64,000 nucleotides of DNA from Pseudomonadales bacterium (GTDB lineage: Bacteria > Pseudomonadota > Gammaproteobacteria > Pseudomonadales > Pseudohongiellaceae): the NCBI GenBank assembly GCA_024234325.1, contig JACKOJ010000005.1, forward strand, positions 62,001-126,000, written 5' to 3'. Both the position numbers and the translations under genes were made by a program. Shown in pieces: positions 52,501-59,363 of the stretch (positions within the stretch are counted from its first letter, which is position 1; every line of letters starts with the position of its first letter). The notes beneath the pieces were generated by a model, which saw only the letters and a program-made list of their open reading frames with translations, made no database searches and had not been told where the DNA came from.

Positions 52501-52881
52501 TGGTGCTTTGCTGCGGTTGCTTCGAAACTTGGCTTTGCGCCGTATCCAGTCGGCGCACTCTTTGGCAACCGCCTTCTGGGTGAGTTGGTTGCGTAACTGG
52601 ATTTCAAACTCGCTGCCATACAGGCTGCGTTCCCGATCTAGCTTAGGGATATGGAATTCTCTACGCTCTTTGCGGATCTTGTCTGTGACTTCGTCGGCTA
52701 CAAAGGTGGGGGAGGTGAAGATGAAGTGCAGTTCGTCGATCTTTTCCAGTTCGGACTTCAAGGCTTCGTACGCATACATCGAAAAGCAGGAGGCTGCGAT
52801 TTTGAGCCGTGTTCCTGGCCGGATGGTTTGCTTGAGATCGTCACCCAGCAGGCGGCTGATGTTGTCGATCAGTTCCATCAT
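49594..52881 (-). CDS. SNF2/RapA-like helicase with degenerate PLD-like N-terminal domain
   Basis: 1095 residues. Residues 1-170 follow a phospholipase D-like nuclease pattern (RLKIAASCFSMYAYEALKSE, then LHGFTAVDLGYNQGN), but the HxK catalytic motif is not intact. Helicase motifs: SVGLGKT (277-283), DESHNF (365-370), LSATPVNNR, and motif V/VI in GTDCISEGQNLQDCDYLINY and RIIQRFGRVDRIG. An acidic insertion is present in the middle (GIDVEDDDLLDEIDQDDDIG). Together with DUF4391 this forms a recurrent helicase-DUF4391-methyltransferase set in defence islands. It starts 7 bases after the fic gene stops. Confidence 0.85.
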   Translation of the reverse strand: MMELIDNISRLLGDDLKQTIRPGTRLKIAASCFSMYAYEALKSELEKIDELHFIFTSPTFVADEVTDKIRKERREFHIPKLDRERSLYGSEFEIQLRNQLTQKAVAKECADWIRRKAKFRSNRSKAPMQQFACVEADGANSAYVPLHGFTAVDLGYNQGNAISNLVNKIEAPIANAYLSLFDQIWGDSEKLEDVTAQICEHIASVYQENSPESIYFLMLYNIFNEFLDDIDEDVLPNDRTGYQDTLIWNKLFNYQRDAATGIINKLETYSGCILADSVGLGKTFTALAVVKYYELRNKSVLVLCPKKLADNWLNYNRNLKTNIFARDRFSYDVLCHTDLSRTSGDSFGTPLNRINWGNYDLVVIDESHNFRNNDAFKDRETRYQKLMNKVIREGVKTKVLMLSATPVNNRFTDLRNQLALAYEGDSENLSKKLRTSRSVEEVFRNAQTAFNAWSKLPPEERTPRAILDALDFDFFELLDSVTIARSRRHIQTFYDTKDIGHFPDRRKPLSFHCALTTRSDVMSFNEIFQQLSSLKLAVYAPVSYILPSRLRKYEDLYDTKVGEKGTLRQVDREKSLQALMTVNLLKRLESSVHSFRLTLQSLQAKHQNTLEKIAAFNQTGNADNVNDLTEILEGIDVEDDDLLDEIDQDDDIGGKVKISLADMDLPSWEHDLKGDLASIEILLVSMAKVTPTDDAKLQHLKGHVLSKIASPINPGNKKVLIFTAFADTADYLYNNLAPTVAALKLHTAKVTGSDRPKSTLPRTYDFQELLTLFSPRSKEKPIVLPNEPAEIDLLIGTDCISEGQNLQDCDYLINYDIHWNPVRIIQRFGRVDRIGSPNSSIQLVNYWPEISLDEYINLKERVENRMMIVDVTATGDDNVISAQANDMAYRKEQLRRLQEEVIELEDLKTGVSITDLGLNDFRMDLLNYVKAHGELSNVPNGIHAVVPAQSEMGLRPGVIFTLRNRAISSKAGGVNLNQHNRLHPYYLVYINREGEVIHDHTEIKRLLDLARTCCKGRDKPMIEASQRFNQETSDGRRMQPYSDLLGKAIRSMIEVKEEKDLDSLFTGGKTTALTGTISGLDDFELISFLVIQEAG

Positions 52882-52888
52882 GCTCCCC

Positions 52889-53935
52889 TTACGCTTGCTT
52901 GATCCATTTCGCCCCTCGCCCCTTGCCAGTCGATTCGATCAATCCTTCAGACTTCATCGCCCGCAATACCAACCGCACCATGTCTCTGCTCACGCCTGGG
53001 CAGGTTTCTTCGATCTCTGAGATCGAAAACGGGAGGCTACGCTTCAAGACTTCTGCCCGCACCCGGTCGCCCTTGCTGCCACGACCGCGCTCAATGGTGC
53101 CGACCCGCTCTTCAAACTCTCGATAGGCTCGCAGCAAAACACCCCAGAAGTAATCGAGCCAGGGTTTGATGTCATGCTGTCCCTGATGCCAACTCTGCGA
53201 ACTGGCCTCCAGGGTGTCGTAATAACCCTCCTTGGTTTCTTCGAAAATGCGTTCCAGGCTGATGTAGCGTCCCACGGCATAGTCGAAGTGGTAGAGCAGC
53301 AACAGTGTTAACAAACGGGACATGCGACCGTTGCCGTCCGGGAGGGGGTGGATGCACAGGAAGTCGAGTATTGCGAGTGGCACCAAGACCAGCGGGTCCG
53401 CCAGATGCTGATCCAGCGCGGTGGCATAGTAGCGGGCCAAGTCGGCCATGGCCATCGGTGTTAGATGCGAGGCGACTGGTTGAAAGCGCACTCGTGATGT
53501 GCCATCCGGGTGCCGCTCGATGATGTCGTTGTTGGTGGCTTTCCAATGCCCACCGGTCTGTGGCATGTAGCGGTACAGCTGGGCATGCAGTTGCAGCACA
53601 ACCCCTTCGCTGAAGGCCATGTGCAGGGCAGACTCGTGAATCAGCGTCAGAGCGTCGCGATAACCTGCGATTTCCTGTTCCGAACGACTCTTAGGTGTTG
53701 CGTTGCGGATAACCAGAGACTTTAACCGTGAAGGGGCAACGACAACGCCTTCCAGTCGGTTGGACGATTCGGTGGATTCCACCACTGCCACCTGGCGCAA
53801 GTCCTTCAGAGCTTCTGGCGATTGTGTGGCATATAGCTGCTGCTTGCCTTGATACTTGCCTAAGGCGCGCAGTGTGGCAGCTTGATTGCCATCGAAGCGA
53901 AGTGCGGAAAGGTAGCCTGGGGTAAGCGAGTGCAT
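52889..53935 (-). CDS. Fic family protein, likely AMP-transferase and regulator
   Basis: 348 residues. The Fic motif is HPLPDGNGR (196-204), with Leu in place of the usual Phe, and catalytic H196. The inhibitory helix SSNRLEG (57-63, E62) precedes the Fic core, which makes it a class II (N-terminally inhibited) protein. The C-terminal 70 residues form a winged helix (LPFSISEIEETCPGVSRDMV), suitable for DNA binding. First gene of the operon. The symmetric four-site operator directly upstream suggests that it, or a partner, regulates the operon. Confidence 0.88.
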   Translation of the reverse strand: MHSLTPGYLSALRFDGNQAATLRALGKYQGKQQLYATQSPEALKDLRQVAVVESTESSNRLEGVVVAPSRLKSLVIRNATPKSRSEQEIAGYRDALTLIHESALHMAFSEGVVLQLHAQLYRYMPQTGGHWKATNNDIIERHPDGTSRVRFQPVASHLTPMAMADLARYYATALDQHLADPLVLVPLAILDFLCIHPLPDGNGRMSRLLTLLLLYHFDYAVGRYISLERIFEETKEGYYDTLEASSQSWHQGQHDIKPWLDYFWGVLLRAYREFEERVGTIERGRGSKGDRVRAEVLKRSLPFSISEIEETCPGVSRDMVRLVLRAMKSEGLIESTGKGRGAKWIKQA

Positions 53936-53962
53936 GAGTCTGGCGCTCTGGTTTTTCTAAAT

Positions 53963-54030
53963 GGGGTAATCATAGCCCTTAAAGGGGTATTTGTATTCAT
54001 TAATACCCCATTAAATTGAAGGAATACCCC
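53963..54030. promoter_or_regulatory. Four-site symmetric operator upstream of the fic operon
   Basis: GGGGTA occurs at 53963-53968 and 53984-53989, and its complement TACCCC at 54004-54009 and 54025-54030. The spacings are 21, 20 and 21 bases, about two helical turns each, so the sites lie on one face of the DNA in a symmetric array. A -10-like TATGAT for the minus-strand operon (53974-53969) abuts the site closest to the gene. Binding there would block transcription. Confidence 0.6.
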
Positions 54031-54107
54031 CAATTGCACGGGAAGCAGGCTTATTAGATATCAAGAAAAGGCAAAAGCCCAGAACGAAGCGAAGTCATAC
54101 AGATCGC

Positions 54108-54128
54108 CACCCCGGAAGGTCCGGGGTG
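54108..54128. terminator. Hairpin between the island and ychF
   Basis: CACCCCGGA (54108-54116) and TCCGGGGTG (54120-54128) form a perfect 9-bp stem with a 3-base loop. No T-tract follows on either strand directly, so intrinsic termination of ychF is uncertain. Confidence 0.45.
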
Positions 54129-54160
54129 CTGTGCTGTTTAGGAAAACCGCTGAGCGAGAG

Positions 54161-55252
54161 TTACACGTTAAACCGAAAGTGAATCACATCCCCATCCTGC
54201 ACCACATACTCCTTGCCCTCCAGGCGCCAGCGCCCGGCATCCTTGCAGCCCTGTTCGCCCTTGAACTGGACGAAGTCGGCGTAGCCCATGACCTCGGCGC
54301 GGATGAAGCCTTTCTCGAAATCGGTGTGGATCACGCCTGCCGCCTGGGGGGCGGTGGCGCCAACGCGGACGGTCCAGGCGCGCACTTCCTTCACGCCGGC
54401 GGTGAAGTAGGTCTGCAGGCCCAGCAGGGCGTAACCGGCGCGGATCACGCGGTCGAGGCCCGGTTCTTCCATGCCCAGTTCCTGCAGGAATTCGAGTTTC
54501 TCGTCGTCTTCCAGTTCAGCGATTTCGGATTCCAGTTTGTTGCAGATGGGCACGACTGAGGCGCCCTCGGACTCGGCGATCTCGCGCACGCGGTCCAGGT
54601 GCGGGTTGTTCTCGAAACCGTCCTCGTCCACGTTGGCGATGTACATGGTGGGTTTGACGGTCAGCAGGTGCAGGCTGTAGATCTCGGCCAGTTCTTCCTT
54701 GCCGAGTTTCAGGGTGCGCACCGGTTTGGCCTCGTCGAGATGTGCCTTGACGCGCTCCAGCAGTGCCACCTGCTTGATGGCGTCCTTGTCGCCGCTGCGG
54801 GCCACCTTGGTGAGGCGGTGCAGGGTCTTGTCCACGGTCTCCAGGTCTGCCAGGGCGAGCTCGGTGTTGATGACCTCGATGTCGGCGGCCGGGTTCACCT
54901 TGTCGGCCACGTGCACGATGTTGCTGTCTTCAAAGCAGCGCACCACATGGGCGATGGCATCGGTCTCGCGGATGTTGGCGAGGAACTGGTTGCCCAGGCC
55001 CTCGCCTTTGGACGCGCCGGCCACCAGGCCTGCGATGTCCACGAATTCCATGGTGGTGGGGATCACCTTCTGGGGCTGTACGATCTCGGCCAGCGCAGTG
55101 AGGCGCGGGTCGGGCATGGGCACCAGACCGGAGTTGGGTTCGATGGTGCAGAAGGGAAAGTTCTCTGCCGCAATGCCTGCCTTGGTCAGCGCGTTGAACA
55201 GGGTGGACTTGCCTACGTTGGGCAGCCCGACAATGCCGCATTTAAAACCCAT
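54161..55252 (-). CDS. ychF: Redox-regulated ATPase YchF
   Basis: 363 residues. GLPNVGKSTLFNALTKAGI is the P-loop; FVDIAGLVAGASKGEGLGNQ is switch II with G3; NVDEDG is the altered G4 motif that gives YchF/OLA1 its preference for ATP over GTP. The TGS domain at the C-terminus includes GAKEVRAWTV-like GVKEVRAWTVRVGATAPQAA. The protein binds ribosomes and acts in stress responses. It follows pth after 13 bases, as in most gammaproteobacteria. Confidence 0.96.
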   Translation of the reverse strand: MGFKCGIVGLPNVGKSTLFNALTKAGIAAENFPFCTIEPNSGLVPMPDPRLTALAEIVQPQKVIPTTMEFVDIAGLVAGASKGEGLGNQFLANIRETDAIAHVVRCFEDSNIVHVADKVNPAADIEVINTELALADLETVDKTLHRLTKVARSGDKDAIKQVALLERVKAHLDEAKPVRTLKLGKEELAEIYSLHLLTVKPTMYIANVDEDGFENNPHLDRVREIAESEGASVVPICNKLESEIAELEDDEKLEFLQELGMEEPGLDRVIRAGYALLGLQTYFTAGVKEVRAWTVRVGATAPQAAGVIHTDFEKGFIRAEVMGYADFVQFKGEQGCKDAGRWRLEGKEYVVQDGDVIHFRFNV

Positions 55253-55265
55253 TCTCGTATCTTCC

Positions 55266-55853
55266 TTAAGGTTTGGTGTGGAGTTCGTGCATGGCCGTCT
55301 GCCAGTCGCCCTTGATGGCGTGAGGCAGGCAGCGGATGGCCAGGTCGATGTCGCCCAGAATGGCCTCCATCTCCTGCTTGCCCGGGTCGCTCAGCACATA
55401 GTTGGCGACCTGCGATTTGTTGCCGGGGTGGCCGACCCCGATGCGCAGGCGATAAAAATCGTTCGCCCCGCCCAGTGCGCTGATGATGTCGCGCACGCCA
55501 TTGTGTCCGCCGTGTCCGCCACCGGCCTTGAAGCGGGTGGTCCCCACATCGAAATCGATCTCGTCATAGGCCACCAGCATCTGCTGCGGCTCGATATCGA
55601 AATACTGGCAGAACGCGGCGACGGACTGGCCACTGCGGTTCATGTAGGTGGTGGGGAACAGGAGGCGGAGGTCGTGACCGGCCAGGGTGATGCGGCCGGC
55701 CTCGCCAAAGAATTTGGCCTCTGCGCGCAGCTCGCCGTGATAGTCGGCGGCCAGGCGCGAGAGGAACCAGGCACCTGCGTTGTGCCGGTTAAAGCGATAC
55801 TGTGGGCCGGGATTCCCCAGGCCCACAATCAGTTTCAACGCGTTTGCTTGCAT
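55266..55853 (-). CDS. pth: Peptidyl-tRNA hydrolase
   Basis: 195 residues. LIVGLGNPGPQYRFNRHNAG contains the substrate-binding Asn and catalytic His (HN); TYMNRSGQSVAAF, VAYDEIDFDVG and GGHGGHNGVRDI are the other conserved blocks. It releases tRNA from drop-off peptidyl-tRNAs in the cytosol. It lies 38 bases downstream of rplY. Confidence 0.96.
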   Translation of the reverse strand: MQANALKLIVGLGNPGPQYRFNRHNAGAWFLSRLAADYHGELRAEAKFFGEAGRITLAGHDLRLLFPTTYMNRSGQSVAAFCQYFDIEPQQMLVAYDEIDFDVGTTRFKAGGGHGGHNGVRDIISALGGANDFYRLRIGVGHPGNKSQVANYVLSDPGKQEMEAILGDIDLAIRCLPHAIKGDWQTAMHELHTKP

Positions 55854-55891
55854 GACGGACGTCCGTGCAGCGCAGGTGCCGGGACGGCTAC

Positions 55892-56512
55892 TTACTCAGC
55901 GGCGGCTTCGCCAGCGTCAGCAGCGCCACCACGGGGTGCCAGAACGCTGACAACGGCGTTGTCGGCATCGTGGCCGTGGATCAGGTCAACACTGGTCACA
56001 CCCTTCGGCAGCTTGATGCCGGAGATGTGAATGGCCTCGCCCACACCGACGTCGATCATGTCGACTTCGATGAACTCGGGCAGATCTTTCGGCAGACAGG
56101 ACACCTGCAGTTCTGTCATCACCTTGATGATGCTGCCGCCGCCCAGTTTGACGCCCTTGCACTTGTCTTCGTTGATGAAGTGCAGCGGAACCGCCACGGT
56201 GATCGCGTGGTCCGCACTGACGCGCTGGAAGTCAGCGTGCAGGATGCGCACTTTCGCGGGGTGACGCTGCAGCGCCTTGATGACCACCTGTTCGGCTTTC
56301 TTGTCGATCACCAGTTTGATGATGTGAGAGAAGAAGGCTTCGTTGGAAATGGCTTTGATCAGATCCTTGTGCGGGATGCTGATGCTGACAGGGGCCTTGT
56401 CTTCGCCATAAACGATGGCGGGAACCAGGTCAGCCTGACGGCGCAGGCGGCGGCTCGCACCTTTCCCCAGCTCCGTACGGGCGGTAGCGTGAATTTCAAA
56501 TGCATCGGACAT
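55892..56512 (-). CDS. rplY: Ribosomal protein bL25 with C-terminal CTC domain
   Basis: 206 residues from the ATG at 56512 (MSDAFEIHATARTELGKGAS). The 5S-rRNA-binding domain is residues 1-95 (RRQADLVPAIVYGEDKAP); a TL5/CTC extension follows (VDMIDVGVGEAIHISGIKLP), ending in an alanine-rich tail. This long form is usual outside the enteric bacteria. Preceded by a terminator at 56587-56624, so it probably has its own promoter or is read through from prs. Confidence 0.95.
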   Translation of the reverse strand: MSDAFEIHATARTELGKGASRRLRRQADLVPAIVYGEDKAPVSISIPHKDLIKAISNEAFFSHIIKLVIDKKAEQVVIKALQRHPAKVRILHADFQRVSADHAITVAVPLHFINEDKCKGVKLGGGSIIKVMTELQVSCLPKDLPEFIEVDMIDVGVGEAIHISGIKLPKGVTSVDLIHGHDADNAVVSVLAPRGGAADAGEAAAE

Positions 56513-56586
56513 TTCAGTTCTCCAAGAGTGATGTTTCGCAACATCGTCAGCCCGTCCCCGGTTTGCGACCAACCGGCTGGGGCGGT

Positions 56587-56624
56587 AAAAAAAGACCCAG
56601 CAGAACGCCGCGCTTTCCTGGGTC
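56587..56624 (-). terminator. Rho-independent terminator between prs and rplY
   Basis: On the minus strand GACCCAG (56624-56618) pairs with CTGGGTC (56600-56594) and is followed by seven T residues (56593-56587). A competing pair, AAAGACCC (56653-56646 on the minus strand) with the same GGGTCTTT, could form an alternative structure, so attenuation of rplY is conceivable. Confidence 0.8.
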
Positions 56625-56708
56625 AGGACTGCGCTGCATTCCGTCGGGTCTTTCGTTTTGCTCCGCTCACCTGGGTGGGCAGAGTGTTATCCGTGCGTGT
56701 TCACACCC

Positions 56709-57659
56709 TCAGGTGTTGTCGAACATCGCACTGATGGATTCTTCGTTGCTGACGCGGCGGATGGACTCGGCCAGCAGTTTCGCCATGCTGAGCTGGCGAA
56801 CGTTCTTGCAATTGCTGAATTCCGCACGCAGCGGGATGGTGTCGGTCACCACCAGCTCGTCGAGATCGGAATCGCTGATGTTGTTGTAGGCATTGCCGGA
56901 CAGCACCGGGTGCGTACAGTAGGCGACCACGCGCTTCGCGCCGTGCTCTTTCAGGGCGGTGGCTGCCTTACACAGGGTCCCGGCGGTATCGACCATGTCG
57001 TCCACGATCAGACAGGTGCGGTCTTTCACTTCGCCGATGATGTGCATCACCTGGGCTTCGTTGGCCTGCGGGCGACGCTTGTCGATGATCGCCAGGTCCA
57101 CATTGAGCTGCTTGGCCACCGCGCGGGCGCGGACCACACCGCCGATGTCCGGGGACACCACGGTGAGGTTTTCGTAATCCTGTCTTTCGATGTCTTCGGT
57201 CAGCAGGGGAGAACCGTAGACGTTGTCCACGGGAATGCTGAAGAAGCCCTGAATCTGTTCGGCGTGCAGGTCGACGGTGAGCACGCGGTTGACGCCCACA
57301 GCCACGATCATGTCCGCCACCACCTTGGCGCTGATGGCCACGCGGGAGGAGCGCACGCGGCGATCCTGGCGGGCATAGCCGAAGTAGGGGATCACTGCGG
57401 TAATGCGGTTGGCGGAGGCACGGTGCAGGGCGTCTGCCATGATCAGCAGTTCCATCAGGCTGTCGTTGGTCGGCGCACAGGTCGGCTGGATGACGAACAC
57501 ATCCTTGCCACGCACGTTTTCCTTGATTTCGACATTGACTTCGCCGTCGCTGAACTTGCTGACGGTGGCCTCTCCCAGAGGAATACCGATATGCTTTGCG
57601 ATCTTGTCGGCGAGTACAGGATTTGCGTTGCCCGCAAATACCATCAGGTTGTTTGCCAT
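56709..57659 (-). CDS. prs: Ribose-phosphate pyrophosphokinase
   Basis: 316 residues from the ATG at 57659 (MANNLMVFAGNANPVLADKI); the frame extends upstream into tRNA-Gln but that part is not coding. FSDGEVNVEI, ARQDRRVRSSRVAISAK (flexible ATP loop), LTVDLHAEQIQGFF and the PRPP-binding CLIVDDMVDTAGTL are present. It makes PRPP from ribose-5-phosphate and ATP for nucleotide, His and Trp synthesis. Confidence 0.96.
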   Translation of the reverse strand: MANNLMVFAGNANPVLADKIAKHIGIPLGEATVSKFSDGEVNVEIKENVRGKDVFVIQPTCAPTNDSLMELLIMADALHRASANRITAVIPYFGYARQDRRVRSSRVAISAKVVADMIVAVGVNRVLTVDLHAEQIQGFFSIPVDNVYGSPLLTEDIERQDYENLTVVSPDIGGVVRARAVAKQLNVDLAIIDKRRPQANEAQVMHIIGEVKDRTCLIVDDMVDTAGTLCKAATALKEHGAKRVVAYCTHPVLSGNAYNNISDSDLDELVVTDTIPLRAEFSNCKNVRQLSMAKLLAESIRRVSNEESISAMFDNT

Positions 57660-57786
57660 GCGTGTCGTACCCTTGTCAGGCTTGATGATGCCAGGTCGGA
57701 GGCTGTTGTTCAGGCTTAAGATATGCGTTCCGCCACTGTCGTCTGTGGGTTGATGCGCGGAGTCGTCACGCAGGACGCTTGAAAAA

Positions 57787-57862
57787 TGGCTGGGGTGGCT
57801 GGACTCGAACCAACGCATGCAAGGATCAAAACCTTGTGCCTTACCAACTTGGCGACACCCCA
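57787..57862 (-). tRNA. tRNA-Gln (TTG)
   Basis: Minus strand TGGGGTGTCGCCAAG through CACCCCAGCCA forms a 76-base cloverleaf with encoded CCA. The anticodon loop TTTTGAT is closed by CAAGG/CCTTG, giving anticodon TTG. The T arm is GTTGG-TTCGAGT-CCAGC. Position between ispE and prs is conserved in Pseudomonas-like genomes. Confidence 0.96.
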
Positions 57863-57920
57863 AGAAACTCGTGCATTTTAACCGAATGCGCTCGTGTTTG
57901 CATGCCAGGCATGCAGGAGT

Positions 57921-58733
57921 TCAATCAGGACGTACCGACAAACCCCGGGCGACAAATCCCTTCATTCCCTGCGGGAGACGACTCAGAAGCGCCTGGGCTT
58001 CCTCGGCCGAATCGAAGGCTGCGAAGACGCTGGCGCCGGTTCCCGTCATTCGCGCCGGGGCGAACGGATGCAGCCATTTCAGGGCCTCATCGACGGGCGG
58101 ATACAGGCTGCGAACCACATTTTCACAGTCATTTCTGGTGTGCCCATCCAGAAAGGCGGCCATTTTGATGGCTGTTGTGTTCCGTGTCAATTCTTGATGC
58201 GAAAAAATCTCGGCCGTGGAAACGTGGCAATCCGGGGTGATCACAAGGAAAAAACGGGGGGGTAAATCCACTGGAATCAGGGTCTCGCCCACCCCTTCTG
58301 CCCAGGCGCTGTGGCCACGGACAAACAGCGGAACGTCGGCACCAAGGCGCAGGCCGATGGCGGCCAGCGCGTCTTCGTCCAGCCCGGTTTGCCAGAGCCG
58401 GTTGAGGCCCAGCAGTGCGCTCGCTGCGTCCGAGCTGCCGCCGCCGAGGCCCGCGCCGGCTGGAATGCGTTTCACCAGGTGCAGGTCGGCGCCGTACTCG
58501 GTTCCCGTGGCCTCACGCAGGGCGCGGGCTGCACGCAGCACCAGATTGTCGTCCCCTGCCAGGGATGGTTCTGAGCAGGTGAAGTGCAGGGCATCGTCGC
58601 TGCGAGGCGTGATCTGCAGGGTGTCGCAGTAATCGATCAACTGGAACACGGTCTGCAGCAGATGGTAGCCATCCGTGCGGCGTCCGGTGATGTGCAGAAA
58701 CAGGTTGAGCTTGGCGGGGCAGGACACATTCAT
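57921..58733 (-). CDS. ispE: 4-diphosphocytidyl-2-C-methyl-D-erythritol kinase
   Basis: 270 residues. AKLNLFLHITGRRTDGYHLL is the N-terminal substrate motif, IPAGAGLGGGSSDAASALLG the GHMP kinase ATP loop, and ARMTGTGASVFAAF the C-terminal motif 3. It phosphorylates CDP-ME in the MEP isoprenoid pathway and thus shares a pathway with dxs and ispA in this window. It follows lolB after 27 bases. Confidence 0.96.
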   Translation of the reverse strand: MNVSCPAKLNLFLHITGRRTDGYHLLQTVFQLIDYCDTLQITPRSDDALHFTCSEPSLAGDDNLVLRAARALREATGTEYGADLHLVKRIPAGAGLGGGSSDAASALLGLNRLWQTGLDEDALAAIGLRLGADVPLFVRGHSAWAEGVGETLIPVDLPPRFFLVITPDCHVSTAEIFSHQELTRNTTAIKMAAFLDGHTRNDCENVVRSLYPPVDEALKWLHPFAPARMTGTGASVFAAFDSAEEAQALLSRLPQGMKGFVARGLSVRPD

Positions 58734-58760
58734 GGTGGTCAGGGTACGTTTCGCGGCGTG

Positions 58761-59363
58761 CTATTCGGGTTGCAGGGTCCAGTCCAGACGCACGAAGTCC
58801 AGACGCAGCGGTGGCTTCTCGATACGGATGCGCGTGGGCAGGGATTCCAGCGTGTAACGGGTATAGGCCATGTACTGCACGTGCCAGCCGTCCTGCTCCA
58901 GGCTTACCAGATGATTCTCCTCATTAAAGGAGGGCTGCCCCGCGCTGCCGGGGGCGGGAATGCCCTTGATCCAGTAGGACAGTTGCGACACCGGTAGCTC
59001 GTAACCCAGTTGCTCGTAGACCAGGTCCTCGGGGGTGGCGGCGCGCAGGGGCGACTTGCCCTCCTGCTGCAGCACGACCTGGCCGGGCCGGCCGGTGATC
59101 TCGGTGGCCCCGGCGTTGAGCGTGCCCCAGAGATTGATGATGTAGTCGTCCTTGCTCTGGCGCCAGCGGATGCGTGAGCTCTGGGATTCGCGCTCGTCAC
59201 GCACGCCGATACGCCCCGTAAATTCCCAGCTCGTCAGTGCACTGAGGACGTTGCGGCGGGTTTGCCAGTTGTCGTTGACCGGAGCATCCATGCGTGGCGT
59301 CGCGCAGGCTGCCAGCAGGGTGCCTGCCAGCAGCAGGGCACAGGTGTGCAGGCGGGGGTGCAT
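58761..59363 (-). CDS. lolB: Outer-membrane lipoprotein LolB
   Basis: 200 residues. The lipobox is LLAGTLLAAC (about residue 19). WEFTGRIGVRDERESQSSRI and WRQSKDDYIINLWGTLNAGA are typical LolB barrel strands, and LSYWIKGIPAPG is the conserved loop after it. LolB receives lipoproteins from LolA and inserts them in the outer membrane. Its ATG directly abuts the stop of the TPR gene. Confidence 0.92.
   Translation of the reverse strand: MHPRLHTCALLLAGTLLAACATPRMDAPVNDNWQTRRNVLSALTSWEFTGRIGVRDERESQSSRIRWRQSKDDYIINLWGTLNAGATEITGRPGQVVLQQEGKSPLRAATPEDLVYEQLGYELPVSQLSYWIKGIPAPGSAGQPSFNEENHLVSLEQDGWHVQYMAYTRYTLESLPTRIRIEKPPLRLDFVRLDWTLQPE

Noticed and set aside
49594..53935. DISARM or BREX assignment of the island
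   Set aside because: No DUF1998 (drmB), drmA, pglZ or brxC-like gene is present; only the helicase and methyltransferase are shared at superfamily level.
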